64,000 nucleotides of DNA from Bacteroidales bacterium (lineage in GTDB: Bacteria; Bacteroidota; Bacteroidia; Bacteroidales; GCA-2748055), in NCBI GenBank assembly GCA_029210725.1, contig JARGFM010000007.1:79635-143634 (forward strand). Reading direction: 5' to 3'. The notes beneath the pieces were generated by a model. The model was given only the letters and a program-made list of their open reading frames with translations, searched no databases and had not been told where the DNA came from. A program made the position numbers and the translations under genes. This document shows, piece by piece, positions 17,252-26,015 of this stretch (position 1 is its first letter; every line of letters starts with the position of its first letter).

Positions 17252-17264
17252 CTATCTTGTAAGG
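17252..17264 (+). promoter_or_regulatory. Shared 13-mer upstream of porU, possible promoter
   Basis: CTATCTTGTAAGG is identical to the site upstream of the ECF sigma gene at 1124-1136 on the other strand. It lies 66 nt before the porU ATG. TATCTTG may act as a shortened -7 box. A second candidate, TATTTTAG at 17304-17311, is one base off TAnnTTTG. Confidence 0.35.
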
Positions 17265-17330
17265 TTCATATACTATCAACGTCAGAATCACCGTTTAAAT
17301 ACATATTTTAGCAGCTGTTTGCACTTTTTT

Positions 17331-20300
17331 ATGAGAAAACTCTTTTTCCTCATACTTTTTCACCCTGTAATCCTGCTCTATTCTCAGTCTGAAACTATTA
17401 ATATTCAGTGGAATAGAGAGGATGCTTCCCCAAGCTTTCCCTTTGCATTATACGAGGAATGTGAGAATACGTTACCATATTTCACAAGAAAAATCAATTG
17501 GACTGCCCCGGGAATGCTTCCAAAGGTTGATATAAGGGTTGAGAAAACCACTAAAATAGAGGAAACGATCCTCGGCCAAATGGATATATCCCATCTGACC
17601 GAGCGTCCGCTGCTGGAGTATTCCCTGGTCAGGGAAGCCGGGTTTCCCCGGGTAATTATAAAGGTACTGCCATTTGTGAGGATGGCCGACGGTAGCGTGC
17701 ACCGGGTCGACTCTTTTGAGATCGATCTGGAGCAGGAAGCTGCCCTGGCACCTCTGAAGAGTGCCAGGGCCGGAAGCTGGGCAGAACACTCCCTGCTGGC
17801 CTCGGGCAGGTGGTTCCGGGTTTCGGTCGGGGAAAGCGGCATTCATAAATTAAGCTATGAACAGCTCCTGGAAATAGGGCTCGACAATCCCGCCTCGGTC
17901 AGGGTATTTGGTTCTGGTGCCAGTTTGCTTCCGGAGCAGTATTCGCTGGGCTGCACAGACGACCTGGAAGCGGTTCCCCTCCATATCCACAAAGGGACGG
18001 ATGGGATATTCGGACCCGGCGATCATATTCTCTTCTACGCTACAGGGCCTGTGCACTGGCAGTATGATGAAATGAGCGGCATGTACCTGCACCACCTGCA
18101 CAGCTATTCCCGGAAAGGTCATTATTTCCTGACCGACAGCCAGGGAGCCTCTGCTCCTCCCGAAGATGCTGAACTGAGTACCGGCGCATCCACCCATACA
18201 GTAAGCTCCTATGATTACCGTGATTATCACGAAGAAGAGACCTATAACCTGATTCAATCGGGCAGAGAGTGGTACGGTGATGTATTCAGTGTAAACCTTT
18301 CCGGGCTTTATCCCTTTCACCTGGAAGGAAGGATGGAAGGGGAGCCGGTCCGCATCCGGACCGTTGCCGCTGCCCGGTCGGGGGTCAGCTCCACCTTTTC
18401 CATCAGCGCACACAATGAATTACTGGGAACCATTTCCGTGAGCGGTACAAACCTGAGTCATTATACTTCCACCTATGCCTATGAATCGGCCGGAACCTTC
18501 AGCTATCTGCCCGAATGGGATGAGCTGGACGTGAAAGTAAGCTACAACCGTCCCGATTCCAACTCGGAGGGCTGGCTGAACTCCATCTGCATCAATGGCC
18601 GGTCGGAGCTGTCATTCTCAGGCAGTCAGCTTGCCTTCAGAGACTCCCGGAGCGCCGGGCCCGGAAATATCAGTCAGTTCCTGCTGGACGAAGCCACAGA
18701 AGACATCCTCATCTGGGAGATCACCGATCCGCAGCACCCGAAAAACATTGGCTATGCCCTGGAGGGCTCTGTGGCCCGGTTTACCATGGAAACCAATGAT
18801 CACAGAGAATTTATTGCTTTCAGGCCGGAGGGAAATTATCCGGTCCCTGACTTTACAGGTGACGGGCTGGGACTGTTGGGAAACCAGGACCTCCACGGAT
18901 TGAGTCACCCGGAAATGGTCATTCTTACACCGGAGCTGTTTCTTGAAGAGGCAAACAGGCTTGCCATGTTCCGCAGGGATAACGACGGGATGGAGGTGGC
19001 GGTAGTCACACAGCAGCAGGTATTCAATGAGTTCTCATCAGGAACGCCCGATGTGACGGCCATACGTAATTTCATGAAGATGTTTTACGACCGTTCCGGA
19101 GCGACGGGCAACAGCTGCCGTTATCTCCTCCTGCTGGGCGACGGATCCTATGACAACCGTGGCAGTGATGAGAAACAGTACAACACCAACCTGATTCTCA
19201 CCTACCAGTCGGAAGAGTCCCTCTCCCCCACCGGCTCTTATGTTTCCGATGATTACTTTGGACTGCTCGATACCGATGAACGGATGTATGACGGACTCCT
19301 GGACATAGGGATCGGACGTCTCCCGGCATCTGACCGGGAAGAGGCCGCCGCCCTGGTGGATAAAATCATAGCCTATGGGGATCCCGACAGGCAGGGGAGC
19401 TGGAGAAACCAGCTCTGCTTTATCGGAGACGATGAAGATTCCAACATCCATATGCGGCAGGCCGATGAGCTGGCCACCTATGTAAACGATCGATACTCCG
19501 CCTATAACATCCAGAAGATTTATCTGGATGCCTATCCCCAGGAGGAGCTCTCCACCGGTCCCAGTTATCCGGAAGTAACCCGGGCCGTGAACGACCAGGT
19601 ACACCGGGGAGCGCTGATCATCAACTATACCGGGCATGGGGGAACCCAGGGGCTGGCCCATGAGAAGATCCTTACCTCCAATGACATTCGTGACTGGAAG
19701 AATAAAAAGATGCTGCCCCTGTTTATGACTGCCACCTGCGAATTCAGCAGGTATGACCAGTACAACCGGGCCGAAGATCTGGAGATCACTTCGGGAGGCG
19801 AACAAATACTCCACAACACGGAGGGCGGCGGAATCGGATTGTTTACGACCACCCGGCTGGTTTACTCCGGACCCAACCACGCGCTGAATGAACGCTTCTA
19901 TGAAGTGGTGTTTGAGAAAAATGCGGACCAGCAGAACTACCGGCTGGGCGATATCATTGTTTATAGTAAGAACAACACCGGGGCGGGGATCAACAAACGT
20001 AACTTTACCCTGCTGGGAGATCCCTCCCTGCGACTCAGCTATCCCGGGAACAGGGTCTTAACCGACTCCATCAATGGCTCTCCGGTATCCATGGAGATCG
20101 ACACCCTGTCCGCCCTGCAGTGGGTAAGCATTGCGGGTCACCTGGAAAGCCAGGACAGTCTCCTTTTATCCGGTTTTGAGGGCAAGATCTACCCAAGAAT
20201 ATTTGATAAGGAGAGAAGCATAGAGACCCTTTCCAACGACGGCGGACCGGTGTTTACCTTCAGCGCCCGGAACAATATCCTTTACAGCGGAGAAGCCACG

Positions 20301-21125
20301 GTGAGCCAGGGCCGTTTCAACTTCGGGTTCTACATGCCCAAGGATATCAACTATGCATACGGACCGGGGAAGATCTCCTACTACAGCACGAACCAGGAGA
20401 TCGACGCCCACGGATCCTTCGAAGATTTCAGCGTGGGAGGAATCAGCAGCGGCCATGTCACGGATAGTGAGCCCCCTGTCGTCGATCTTTTTTTGAATGA
20501 CTCCTTTTTTATATCCGGAGGGATCACCGACCCCGATCCGCTTCTGCTGGCTTATGTTTCAGACAGCTACGGGATCAATACCACCGGGAACGGCATCGGT
20601 CACGACCTGACAGCCACCCTGGATGATGATCGTATCTCCTCGGTTATCCTTAATGAATTTTACCAGGCAAATACCAACAGCTACAATTCAGGGATCGTCA
20701 GCTACCCCTACAGCAATCTGGAGCCTGGAAAGCATACGGTCACTTTGAAAATCTGGGACATCCATAATAACTCCACCGAAAAGAGCATCGATTTTATGGT
20801 GGTGGACTCGGAGGAGATGCTCATGGAGCAGATTTACAACTACCCCAACCCCTTTTTCGACCGTACCTGGTTCAGTATCGCCCATAACCGGCCCGACAGC
20901 CAGCTCAGGCTGGTGCTGAGCATCTACAGTCTCTCCGGGGAGATGGTCCGGCTTATCGATATGCAGGTCAACTCCCCGGGTTACCGGCTGGAACCGCTGA
21001 TGTGGGATGGTACCTCCTCCGGGGGAACGGAGATGGGAGGTGGTGTTTATATCTACCGGGCGACACTGAGCACGGAAGAAGGAGAAGTAGCAAGCTCTTC
21101 CGGAAAACTGATTATTGCACGTTAA
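17331..21125 (+). CDS. porU: Type IX secretion sortase PorU
   Basis: PorU is the surface cysteine protease that removes the C-terminal sorting domain from type IX cargo and attaches the cargo to anionic lipopolysaccharide. The 1264-residue protein has a signal peptide (residues 1-19), a long beta-rich N-terminal region and a gingipain-like C25 domain. The catalytic dyad is visible as His769 in NYTGHGGTQG and Cys803 in TATCEFSR. The last 95 residues, with YNYPNPFFDRTWF and WDGTSSGG, form a FlgD/CTD-like beta domain; known PorU proteins retain their own CTD. The start is ATG 17331; a TTG 12 nt upstream is less likely. porV follows. Confidence 0.93.
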   Translation: MRKLFFLILFHPVILLYSQSETINIQWNREDASPSFPFALYEECENTLPYFTRKINWTAPGMLPKVDIRVEKTTKIEETILGQMDISHLTERPLLEYSLVREAGFPRVIIKVLPFVRMADGSVHRVDSFEIDLEQEAALAPLKSARAGSWAEHSLLASGRWFRVSVGESGIHKLSYEQLLEIGLDNPASVRVFGSGASLLPEQYSLGCTDDLEAVPLHIHKGTDGIFGPGDHILFYATGPVHWQYDEMSGMYLHHLHSYSRKGHYFLTDSQGASAPPEDAELSTGASTHTVSSYDYRDYHEEETYNLIQSGREWYGDVFSVNLSGLYPFHLEGRMEGEPVRIRTVAAARSGVSSTFSISAHNELLGTISVSGTNLSHYTSTYAYESAGTFSYLPEWDELDVKVSYNRPDSNSEGWLNSICINGRSELSFSGSQLAFRDSRSAGPGNISQFLLDEATEDILIWEITDPQHPKNIGYALEGSVARFTMETNDHREFIAFRPEGNYPVPDFTGDGLGLLGNQDLHGLSHPEMVILTPELFLEEANRLAMFRRDNDGMEVAVVTQQQVFNEFSSGTPDVTAIRNFMKMFYDRSGATGNSCRYLLLLGDGSYDNRGSDEKQYNTNLILTYQSEESLSPTGSYVSDDYFGLLDTDERMYDGLLDIGIGRLPASDREEAAALVDKIIAYGDPDRQGSWRNQLCFIGDDEDSNIHMRQADELATYVNDRYSAYNIQKIYLDAYPQEELSTGPSYPEVTRAVNDQVHRGALIINYTGHGGTQGLAHEKILTSNDIRDWKNKKMLPLFMTATCEFSRYDQYNRAEDLEITSGGEQILHNTEGGGIGLFTTTRLVYSGPNHALNERFYEVVFEKNADQQNYRLGDIIVYSKNNTGAGINKRNFTLLGDPSLRLSYPGNRVLTDSINGSPVSMEIDTLSALQWVSIAGHLESQDSLLLSGFEGKIYPRIFDKERSIETLSNDGGPVFTFSARNNILYSGEATVSQGRFNFGFYMPKDINYAYGPGKISYYSTNQEIDAHGSFEDFSVGGISSGHVTDSEPPVVDLFLNDSFFISGGITDPDPLLLAYVSDSYGINTTGNGIGHDLTATLDDDRISSVILNEFYQANTNSYNSGIVSYPYSNLEPGKHTVTLKIWDIHNNSTEKSIDFMVVDSEEMLMEQIYNYPNPFFDRTWFSIAHNRPDSQLRLVLSIYSLSGEMVRLIDMQVNSPGYRLEPLMWDGTSSGGTEMGGGVYIYRATLSTEEGEVASSSGKLIIAR

Positions 21126-21223
21126 AGCCAGAAAAATAATGCCAGCAACAAATAATAAAACAAGCCGGATTACGTACTAATAAACATGGGCCCGATACCC
21201 GTGTACAACATTTATGATTATGC

Positions 21224-21231
21224 TATATTTG
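21224..21231 (+). promoter_or_regulatory. Bacteroidota -7 box upstream of porV
   Basis: TATATTTG matches TAnnTTTG exactly and ends 18 nt before the porV ATG at 21250. It supports that start and separate transcription of porV from porU. Confidence 0.5.
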
Positions 21232-21249
21232 CAGACAGATACCTTAAAG

Positions 21250-22488
21250 ATGGGATTAAAAATAAAAGCAGCGTCGATAGCGCTTGCAGGCGCTTTGTTT
21301 ATACTGTTTAACACGAATATATCAGCACAGATAACCACCGGTGAACTTGGAGGGGCCGAACCCGTGCTCAATGCCATTCAGACGGCCGTACCCTTTCTGA
21401 CCATTGCTCCCGACTCCCGGTCCGGAGCCATGGGAGATGTGGGAGCCGCCACCACCCCGGATGTCAATTCTCAACACTGGAACATAGGGAAATACGCCTT
21501 CGTCGACAGCAAAGGGGGCTTTGCCATCTCCTATACCCCCTGGCTGCGGAACCTGATCCCCGATATTAACCTGGCTTACCTGACCGGCTTCTTCCGGGTG
21601 GATGAACAGCAGGTGATCAGTACCTCGCTGCGCTATTTTTCCCTGGGAAATATCACCTTTACCAATATTGACGGGAGTTTCGCCGGACAGCACAATCCCA
21701 ACGAATTTGCCGTGGATGCCGGGTATTCCAGGCTCTTTACCGATAACTTTTCCGGGGGGATCGCCTTTCGCTTTATCCGCTCCGATCTCACCAGCGGTCA
21801 GCAGACCTCGGACGGACAGGCCACCCGGGCAGGGATCTCCTTTGCAGCAGACCTGGGATTCTACTATCAGAACCAGGTGAATATAGGCAGCAGCGACGGG
21901 GAGTGGGCTGCGGGGATCAGCCTGACCAATATGGGAACCCCGATCTCCTACTCGGTGGATGCCGATAAAACCCCCATTCCCACTAACATGCGGATCGGCG
22001 GACGATTCAGCTACAACATTGACGAATACAATACCATCTCCTTTAACATGGACCTGAATAAGCTGCTGGTCCCCTCCCCTCCGGCATTTAACGATTCCAT
22101 ATACGCGGAAACCGGTGAGCTGGTGGTGGAACGGGGAAAAGAAACCCCGGGCTCCACCGTACTTGGGATGGTTCAGTCCTTTTACGACGCTCCGGGAGTA
22201 CTCCGCAACAACGGCAACTACAGTACCCTGGTCGAGGAGTTGAATGAAATTTCCTACAGTGCCGGTGTGGAATACTGGTACCGGAGCCAGTTTGCCCTCC
22301 GGACAGGCTACTTTCACGAGCACTCCACCAAAGGGAACCGGAAATACTTCACTCTGGGTGTGGGCCTGCAGCTTAATGTGTTCGCCCTCGATTTTGCCTA
22401 CCTGGTGCCGACCAACGGACAGAACAGTCCGCTGGCCAATACCCTCCGCTTTACGCTGAGCTTTAACTTTGCGGACCTGGACCTATAA
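21250..22488 (+). CDS. porV: Type IX secretion outer-membrane protein PorV
   Basis: A 412-residue outer-membrane beta-barrel of the FadL-like type that shuttles folded cargo from the SprA translocon to the PorU attachment complex. The signal peptide ends at ISAQ (about residue 27). The FLTIAPDSRSGAMGDVGAAT segment followed by NSQHWNIGKYAF is characteristic of PorV/LptO, and the C-terminus ends in alternating strands (LRFTLSFNFADLDL). ATG 21250 is chosen because it begins the signal peptide and follows a -7 box. Further upstream starts would place the promoter inside the gene. ispF begins 10 nt after the stop. Confidence 0.93.
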   Translation: MGLKIKAASIALAGALFILFNTNISAQITTGELGGAEPVLNAIQTAVPFLTIAPDSRSGAMGDVGAATTPDVNSQHWNIGKYAFVDSKGGFAISYTPWLRNLIPDINLAYLTGFFRVDEQQVISTSLRYFSLGNITFTNIDGSFAGQHNPNEFAVDAGYSRLFTDNFSGGIAFRFIRSDLTSGQQTSDGQATRAGISFAADLGFYYQNQVNIGSSDGEWAAGISLTNMGTPISYSVDADKTPIPTNMRIGGRFSYNIDEYNTISFNMDLNKLLVPSPPAFNDSIYAETGELVVERGKETPGSTVLGMVQSFYDAPGVLRNNGNYSTLVEELNEISYSAGVEYWYRSQFALRTGYFHEHSTKGNRKYFTLGVGLQLNVFALDFAYLVPTNGQNSPLANTLRFTLSFNFADLDL

Positions 22489-22498
22489 ACACAGAGTC

Positions 22499-22978
22499 AT
22501 GAATTTCCGGGTTGGTTTCGGATATGATGTACATCGTCTGGAGAAGGGGATCCCCTTCTGGCTGGGAGGAGTTCAGATTGAACATGATAAAGGATCCGTG
22601 GGCCACTCCGATGCCGATGTTTTGCTCCATGCCATTTGTGATGCCATCCTGGGGGCAGCGGCCCTGGGGGATATAGGAACTCATTTCCCCGATACCGATC
22701 CGGCTTACAAGGGAATTGCCAGTTCCAGGCTGCTGCGTAAAACCGGAGAACTTCTGGCCTCCAGGGGATTCGCCATCGGAAATATCGACAGTACCATCTG
22801 TCTGCAGGTCCCAAAAGTAAAGCCCTATATTCCCCGAATGCAAAAGGAAATTGCGAGACAGCTCGGCCTTCAGGAGAGCCAGGTATCCGTCAAGGCCACC
22901 ACCGAGGAGAAGCTGGGATTCACCGGAAGCGAAGAAGGGGTTTCGGCCTATGCGGTGGTGCTGATCCACATCCCCTGA
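22499..22978 (+). CDS. ispF: 2-C-methyl-D-erythritol 2,4-cyclodiphosphate synthase
   Basis: IspF carries out the fifth step of the non-mevalonate (MEP) isoprenoid pathway, forming the cyclic diphosphate. The 159-residue length is standard. The zinc site is in GYDVHRL (DxH) with the third ligand in GHSDADVLLHAICDAILGA, and DIGTHFPDTD and TTEEKLGFTG complete the active site. It sits 10 nt after porV and probably shares its transcript. An upstream in-frame start at 22469 would overlap porV and is unlikely. Confidence 0.95.
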   Translation: MNFRVGFGYDVHRLEKGIPFWLGGVQIEHDKGSVGHSDADVLLHAICDAILGAAALGDIGTHFPDTDPAYKGIASSRLLRKTGELLASRGFAIGNIDSTICLQVPKVKPYIPRMQKEIARQLGLQESQVSVKATTEEKLGFTGSEEGVSAYAVVLIHIP

Positions 22979-23062
22979 CCGGCCGGTACCAGCCTGCTTA
23001 CCGCCTGTTAATAATGGTTCCAAATTATCTGTTTCCCTGTTTCCCGATTGCGCGGGATTGGC

Positions 23063-23070
23063 TATCTTTG
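23063..23070 (+). promoter_or_regulatory. Bacteroidota -7 box upstream of the CoA-binding protein gene
   Basis: TATCTTTG matches TAnnTTTG, 25 nt before the TTG start at 23095. The nearest TTG upstream (23048-23050) is only 12 nt away, shorter than the usual spacing. Confidence 0.45.
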
Positions 23071-23094
23071 TCGGATTAAAATCAACAAGTCATT

Positions 23095-23463
23095 TTGTCA
23101 GTATCAAAAAAAACAGTGGTTCTGGGTGCCAGTCCCAATCCGGTCAGGTTTTCACATAAGGCTGTAAAAAGCCTGTTGCGGCACGACCAGGAAGTGGTGG
23201 CCGTGGGCTTCCGGGAGGGTCTGATCGTGGATCAGGAAATCCTGGTGGGCCAGCCACCTGTTGAAGGGGTTCACACGGTATCCGTCTACATTGGCTCGTC
23301 GAGGCAGGCCGACTACTATGATTATATCATTTCCCTGAAACCCAAACGGGTGATTTTTAATCCGGGAACAGTCAATCCGGAGTTTATGGCCCGCCTGAAA
23401 AGGGAAGGGATCGAACCGGTGGCCGAGTGCATGCTGGTTTTGCTTAACGAGGATGAGTATTAA
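23095..23463 (+). CDS. CoA-binding domain protein (YccU-like)
   Basis: A 122-residue single Rossmann-type CoA-binding domain. Motifs are KTVVLGASPNPVRFSHKA at the N-terminus and PKRVIFNPGTVNPEF near residue 90. Such stand-alone domains resemble the CoA-binding part of succinyl-CoA synthetases, but their role is not established. The start appears to be TTG: the family begins a few residues before KKTVVLGA, there is no in-frame ATG, and a stop codon lies at 23077. A thioredoxin-like gene follows directly. Confidence 0.8.
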   Translation: MSVSKKTVVLGASPNPVRFSHKAVKSLLRHDQEVVAVGFREGLIVDQEILVGQPPVEGVHTVSVYIGSSRQADYYDYIISLKPKRVIFNPGTVNPEFMARLKREGIEPVAECMLVLLNEDEY

Positions 23464-23464
23464 T

Positions 23465-23797
23465 ATGGAAGCCATTTACCATCTCCGGGAGCTGCAGGAT
23501 AAGATTGCAGATCAGAAAGGGGTCTTGATTTATTTCTCCAGCGAGGCCTGCTCAGTTTGCAAGGTGCTCAGGCCCAAAGTGAAAGAGCTCCTGAAAAAGC
23601 ACTTTCCCCGGATGACGGCCCTCTATGTGGATATCGAAAAGAGCCCGGTAATCTCCGGTCAGTTCAGGGTTTTTACCATTCCCACCATCCTGATATATTT
23701 TGACGGGAAAGAGCAGGTCCGCTACAGCAGGAACATCAGCATGCAACAGCTGGAACAATCTCTTTCCAGGCCCTATCAACTGGTTTTTGAAGATTGA
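23465..23797 (+). CDS. Thioredoxin-like protein
   Basis: A 110-residue thioredoxin-fold protein with no signal peptide, so cytosolic. The redox motif is CSVC in FSSEACSVCKVL, differing from the usual CGPC, and the cis-proline segment is FTIPTILIYF. ATG 23465 has GAGG at a workable distance; an ATG at 23453 would overlap the preceding gene by 11 nt and add four residues. The 3-prime end overlaps the convergent hutU gene by 22 nt. Its partner proteins are unknown. Confidence 0.82.
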   Translation: MEAIYHLRELQDKIADQKGVLIYFSSEACSVCKVLRPKVKELLKKHFPRMTALYVDIEKSPVISGQFRVFTIPTILIYFDGKEQVRYSRNISMQQLEQSLSRPYQLVFED

Positions 23798-25818
23798 TCA
23801 GTCTCTTCCAGCAGCTTCTCGTCCACCAGGTTTGGCAGAGTAACCTGTAACAGCGGAGTGCGTTCCATCTCCCTTTTGATAGCCCGGATCGCTCCTTCAT
23901 TTCTGGCCCAGCTTCTTCTGGCAATACCGTTGTTCACATCCCAGTGAAGCATGCCATCCAGCCTGCGGTCCGCCTCGGGTGTCCCATCCAGTAAGATCCC
24001 AAATCCACCGTTGATAACCTCCCCCCAGCCTACTCCGCCTCCATTGTGCAGGGAAACCCAGGTAGCTCCCCGGAAGGCATCCCCGATCACATTCTGAACA
24101 GCCATATCGGCGGTAAAAGCCGAACCGTCGTAAATGTTGGAAGTCTCCCGGTAAGGAGAATCCGTGCCTGAAACATCGTGATGATCTCGTCCCAGGACTA
24201 CCGGTCCCGAGATCTCCCCCTCCCGGATGGCGCGGTTGAATGCTTTTGCGATGGCAATTCGTCCCTGACTGTCGGCATAAAGGATCCGGGCCTGGGAGCC
24301 CACCACCAGGCGATGACCCTCGGCCTCCCTGATCCAGTGCAGATTGTCCTCCATCTGAGTGCGGATCTCATCGGGAGCCTCCACTGCCAGCTGCTCCAGC
24401 ACCCCGGCCGCAATACGGTCGCTAAGCGCCAGATCCCGGGGGTCCGACGAGGTGCAGACCCACCTGAAAGGGCCAAATCCATAGTCAAAGAAAAGCGGTC
24501 CCATGATGGCCTGTACATAGGACTGGTAGCGGTAGCTTCCATCCTCCCTGAATACATCGGCCCCGGCCCTCCCCGACTCCAGCAAAAAGGCATTTCCGTA
24601 GTCCCAGAAGTACATGCCCTTTTTCACCAAGCCGTTAACCGCCCTGACATGCCTCCGAAGCGACTTATATACCTCCTCTTTAAAGCGTCCTGGTTCCCCG
24701 GCCATCATCCGGTTTGCCTCATCAAAATCCATTCCAGCCGGATAGTATCCACCGGCAAAGGGATTGTGCAGGGAGGTCTGGTCGGATCCCAGTTCCACCG
24801 GAATATTTTCTTCCAGAAAATACTCCAGCAGGTCCACCACATTCCCCTGATAGGCCAGGGAAACTGCCTCCTTCTTTTGCCGTGCCTTCTTCACTCTTTT
24901 TGCCAGAAGATCCAGATCCGTAAAAACCTCATCCACCCAGCCCTGGGAAAAACGCATGGCTGTAGCCCTGGGGTTCACTTCTGCCACCACACATATCCCC
25001 CCCGCAATCACGGTGGCTTTAGGCTGTGCACCCGACATCCCGCCCAGTCCTGAGCTCACAAAAACCTTTCCCCTCAGACTTCCATCTCCCCCTTTTAACA
25101 TAAGCCTGGCCGCATTCATGACTGTAATGGTCGTTCCATGAACGATGCCCTGGGGCCCGATATACATAAAAGAGCCGGCGGTCATCTGGCCATACTGGGA
25201 TACCCCCAGAGCATTCATCCGCTCGTACTCATCCTGTCCCGAATAATTGGGGATTACCATCCCGTTGGTCACCACCACCCTGGGGGCTTCCCGGTGCGAA
25301 GGGAAGAGCCCCATGGGATGTCCGGAATAAAGCACCAGGGTCTGTTCGTCGCTCATTTCCGCCAGGTACTTCATGACAAGACGGTACTGGGCCCAGTTCT
25401 GAAAGACCGCTCCGTTGCCTCCGTAAGTGATCAGCTCGTCGGGATGTTGAGCCACCCTGGGATCCAGGTTGTTATTCAGCATCATCATAATGGCTCCTGC
25501 CTGCCTGGATCTCCAGGGATAAGCTTCCAGGTTCCGGGCCGAAATAGCATAGGCAGGTTTGTAACGGTACATGTAAATCCTTCCATAGCGCTCCAGTTCC
25601 TCTGAAAACTCCCTGACCAGGAGAGCATGCTGCTGCCCGGGAATATACCGGAGGGCGTTGCGCAATGCCAGCTTCTTCTCCCCGGCTGTTAGAATATTTT
25701 TTCTTTTGGGGGCATGATTCAGACCGGGACCGGGCCCTTGCTCCGGCGGCAGCTGTGCGGGGATCCCTTCCAGAACTGCAGCCTTGAATTCATCACTGTT
25801 CATCTCCTTTAGTTTCAT
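23776..25818 (-). CDS. hutU: Urocanate hydratase
   Basis: Urocanase converts urocanate to imidazolonepropionate, the second step of histidine breakdown, using tightly bound NAD+ as an electrophile. The 680-residue protein is the long form found in Bacteroidota. Recognisable motifs are YGGNGAVFQNWAQY, LVLYSGHPMGLFPS, the NAD-binding SSGLGGMSGAQPKA, and the C-terminal NGGGVGWGEVINGGFG. No hutH, hutI or ftcD is nearby, so it is isolated from the rest of the pathway in this window. The gap upstream is full of palindromes. Confidence 0.95.
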   Translation of the reverse strand: MKLKEMNSDEFKAAVLEGIPAQLPPEQGPGPGLNHAPKRKNILTAGEKKLALRNALRYIPGQQHALLVREFSEELERYGRIYMYRYKPAYAISARNLEAYPWRSRQAGAIMMMLNNNLDPRVAQHPDELITYGGNGAVFQNWAQYRLVMKYLAEMSDEQTLVLYSGHPMGLFPSHREAPRVVVTNGMVIPNYSGQDEYERMNALGVSQYGQMTAGSFMYIGPQGIVHGTTITVMNAARLMLKGGDGSLRGKVFVSSGLGGMSGAQPKATVIAGGICVVAEVNPRATAMRFSQGWVDEVFTDLDLLAKRVKKARQKKEAVSLAYQGNVVDLLEYFLEENIPVELGSDQTSLHNPFAGGYYPAGMDFDEANRMMAGEPGRFKEEVYKSLRRHVRAVNGLVKKGMYFWDYGNAFLLESGRAGADVFREDGSYRYQSYVQAIMGPLFFDYGFGPFRWVCTSSDPRDLALSDRIAAGVLEQLAVEAPDEIRTQMEDNLHWIREAEGHRLVVGSQARILYADSQGRIAIAKAFNRAIREGEISGPVVLGRDHHDVSGTDSPYRETSNIYDGSAFTADMAVQNVIGDAFRGATWVSLHNGGGVGWGEVINGGFGILLDGTPEADRRLDGMLHWDVNNGIARRSWARNEGAIRAIKREMERTPLLQVTLPNLVDEKLLEETDQSSKTS

Positions 25819-25827
25819 GGTAGAATT

Positions 25828-25857
25828 GATTCTCCTCGCAGCAAGCTGCGAGGAATC
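25828..25857. repeat. Palindrome 1 in the hutU upstream gap
   Basis: GATT-CT-CCTCGCAGC, a two-base AA loop, then GCTGCGAGGAATC: 13 paired positions with a two-base bulge. The stem is almost perfect. It lies 10 nt upstream of the hutU start codon, so on the minus strand it would form at the very start of the message. Confidence 0.7.
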
Positions 25858-25892
25858 ATCGATTAATTGTTTATTTTAAATGTGCTCGCTTA

Positions 25893-25913
25893 CCCCGCAG
25901 CAGAGCTACGGGG
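25893..25913. repeat. Palindrome 2 in the hutU upstream gap
   Basis: CCCCGCAGC and GCTACGGGG pair with one mismatch around a three-base loop. The sequence is clearly related to palindrome 1 (shared GCAGC core and following GGAAT), suggesting two diverged copies of one element. Confidence 0.6.
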
Positions 25914-25932
25914 AATGCGCTCGCGCAATTCA
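25914..25932. repeat. Palindrome 3 in the hutU upstream gap
   Basis: GAATGCGC, a TC loop, then GCGCAATTC form a stem with one bulged base, adjoining palindrome 2. Further short palindromes follow: GTAAAAC/GTTTTAC within 25964-25981 and CAGGC/GCCTG near 25992-26005. Confidence 0.5.
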
Positions 25933-26015
25933 AAAGTACAAAATTCGAAATCCTGTCCGGCCGGTAAAACGGGGTTTTACAACAGGTGTTTCAGGCATAG
26001 CCTGGCAGGAAGTCT

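Noticed and set aside
21322..22323. 333-residue open frame on the minus strand opposite porV
   Set aside because: porV is unambiguous on the plus strand; the opposite frame is Gly/Val/His-rich without motifs.
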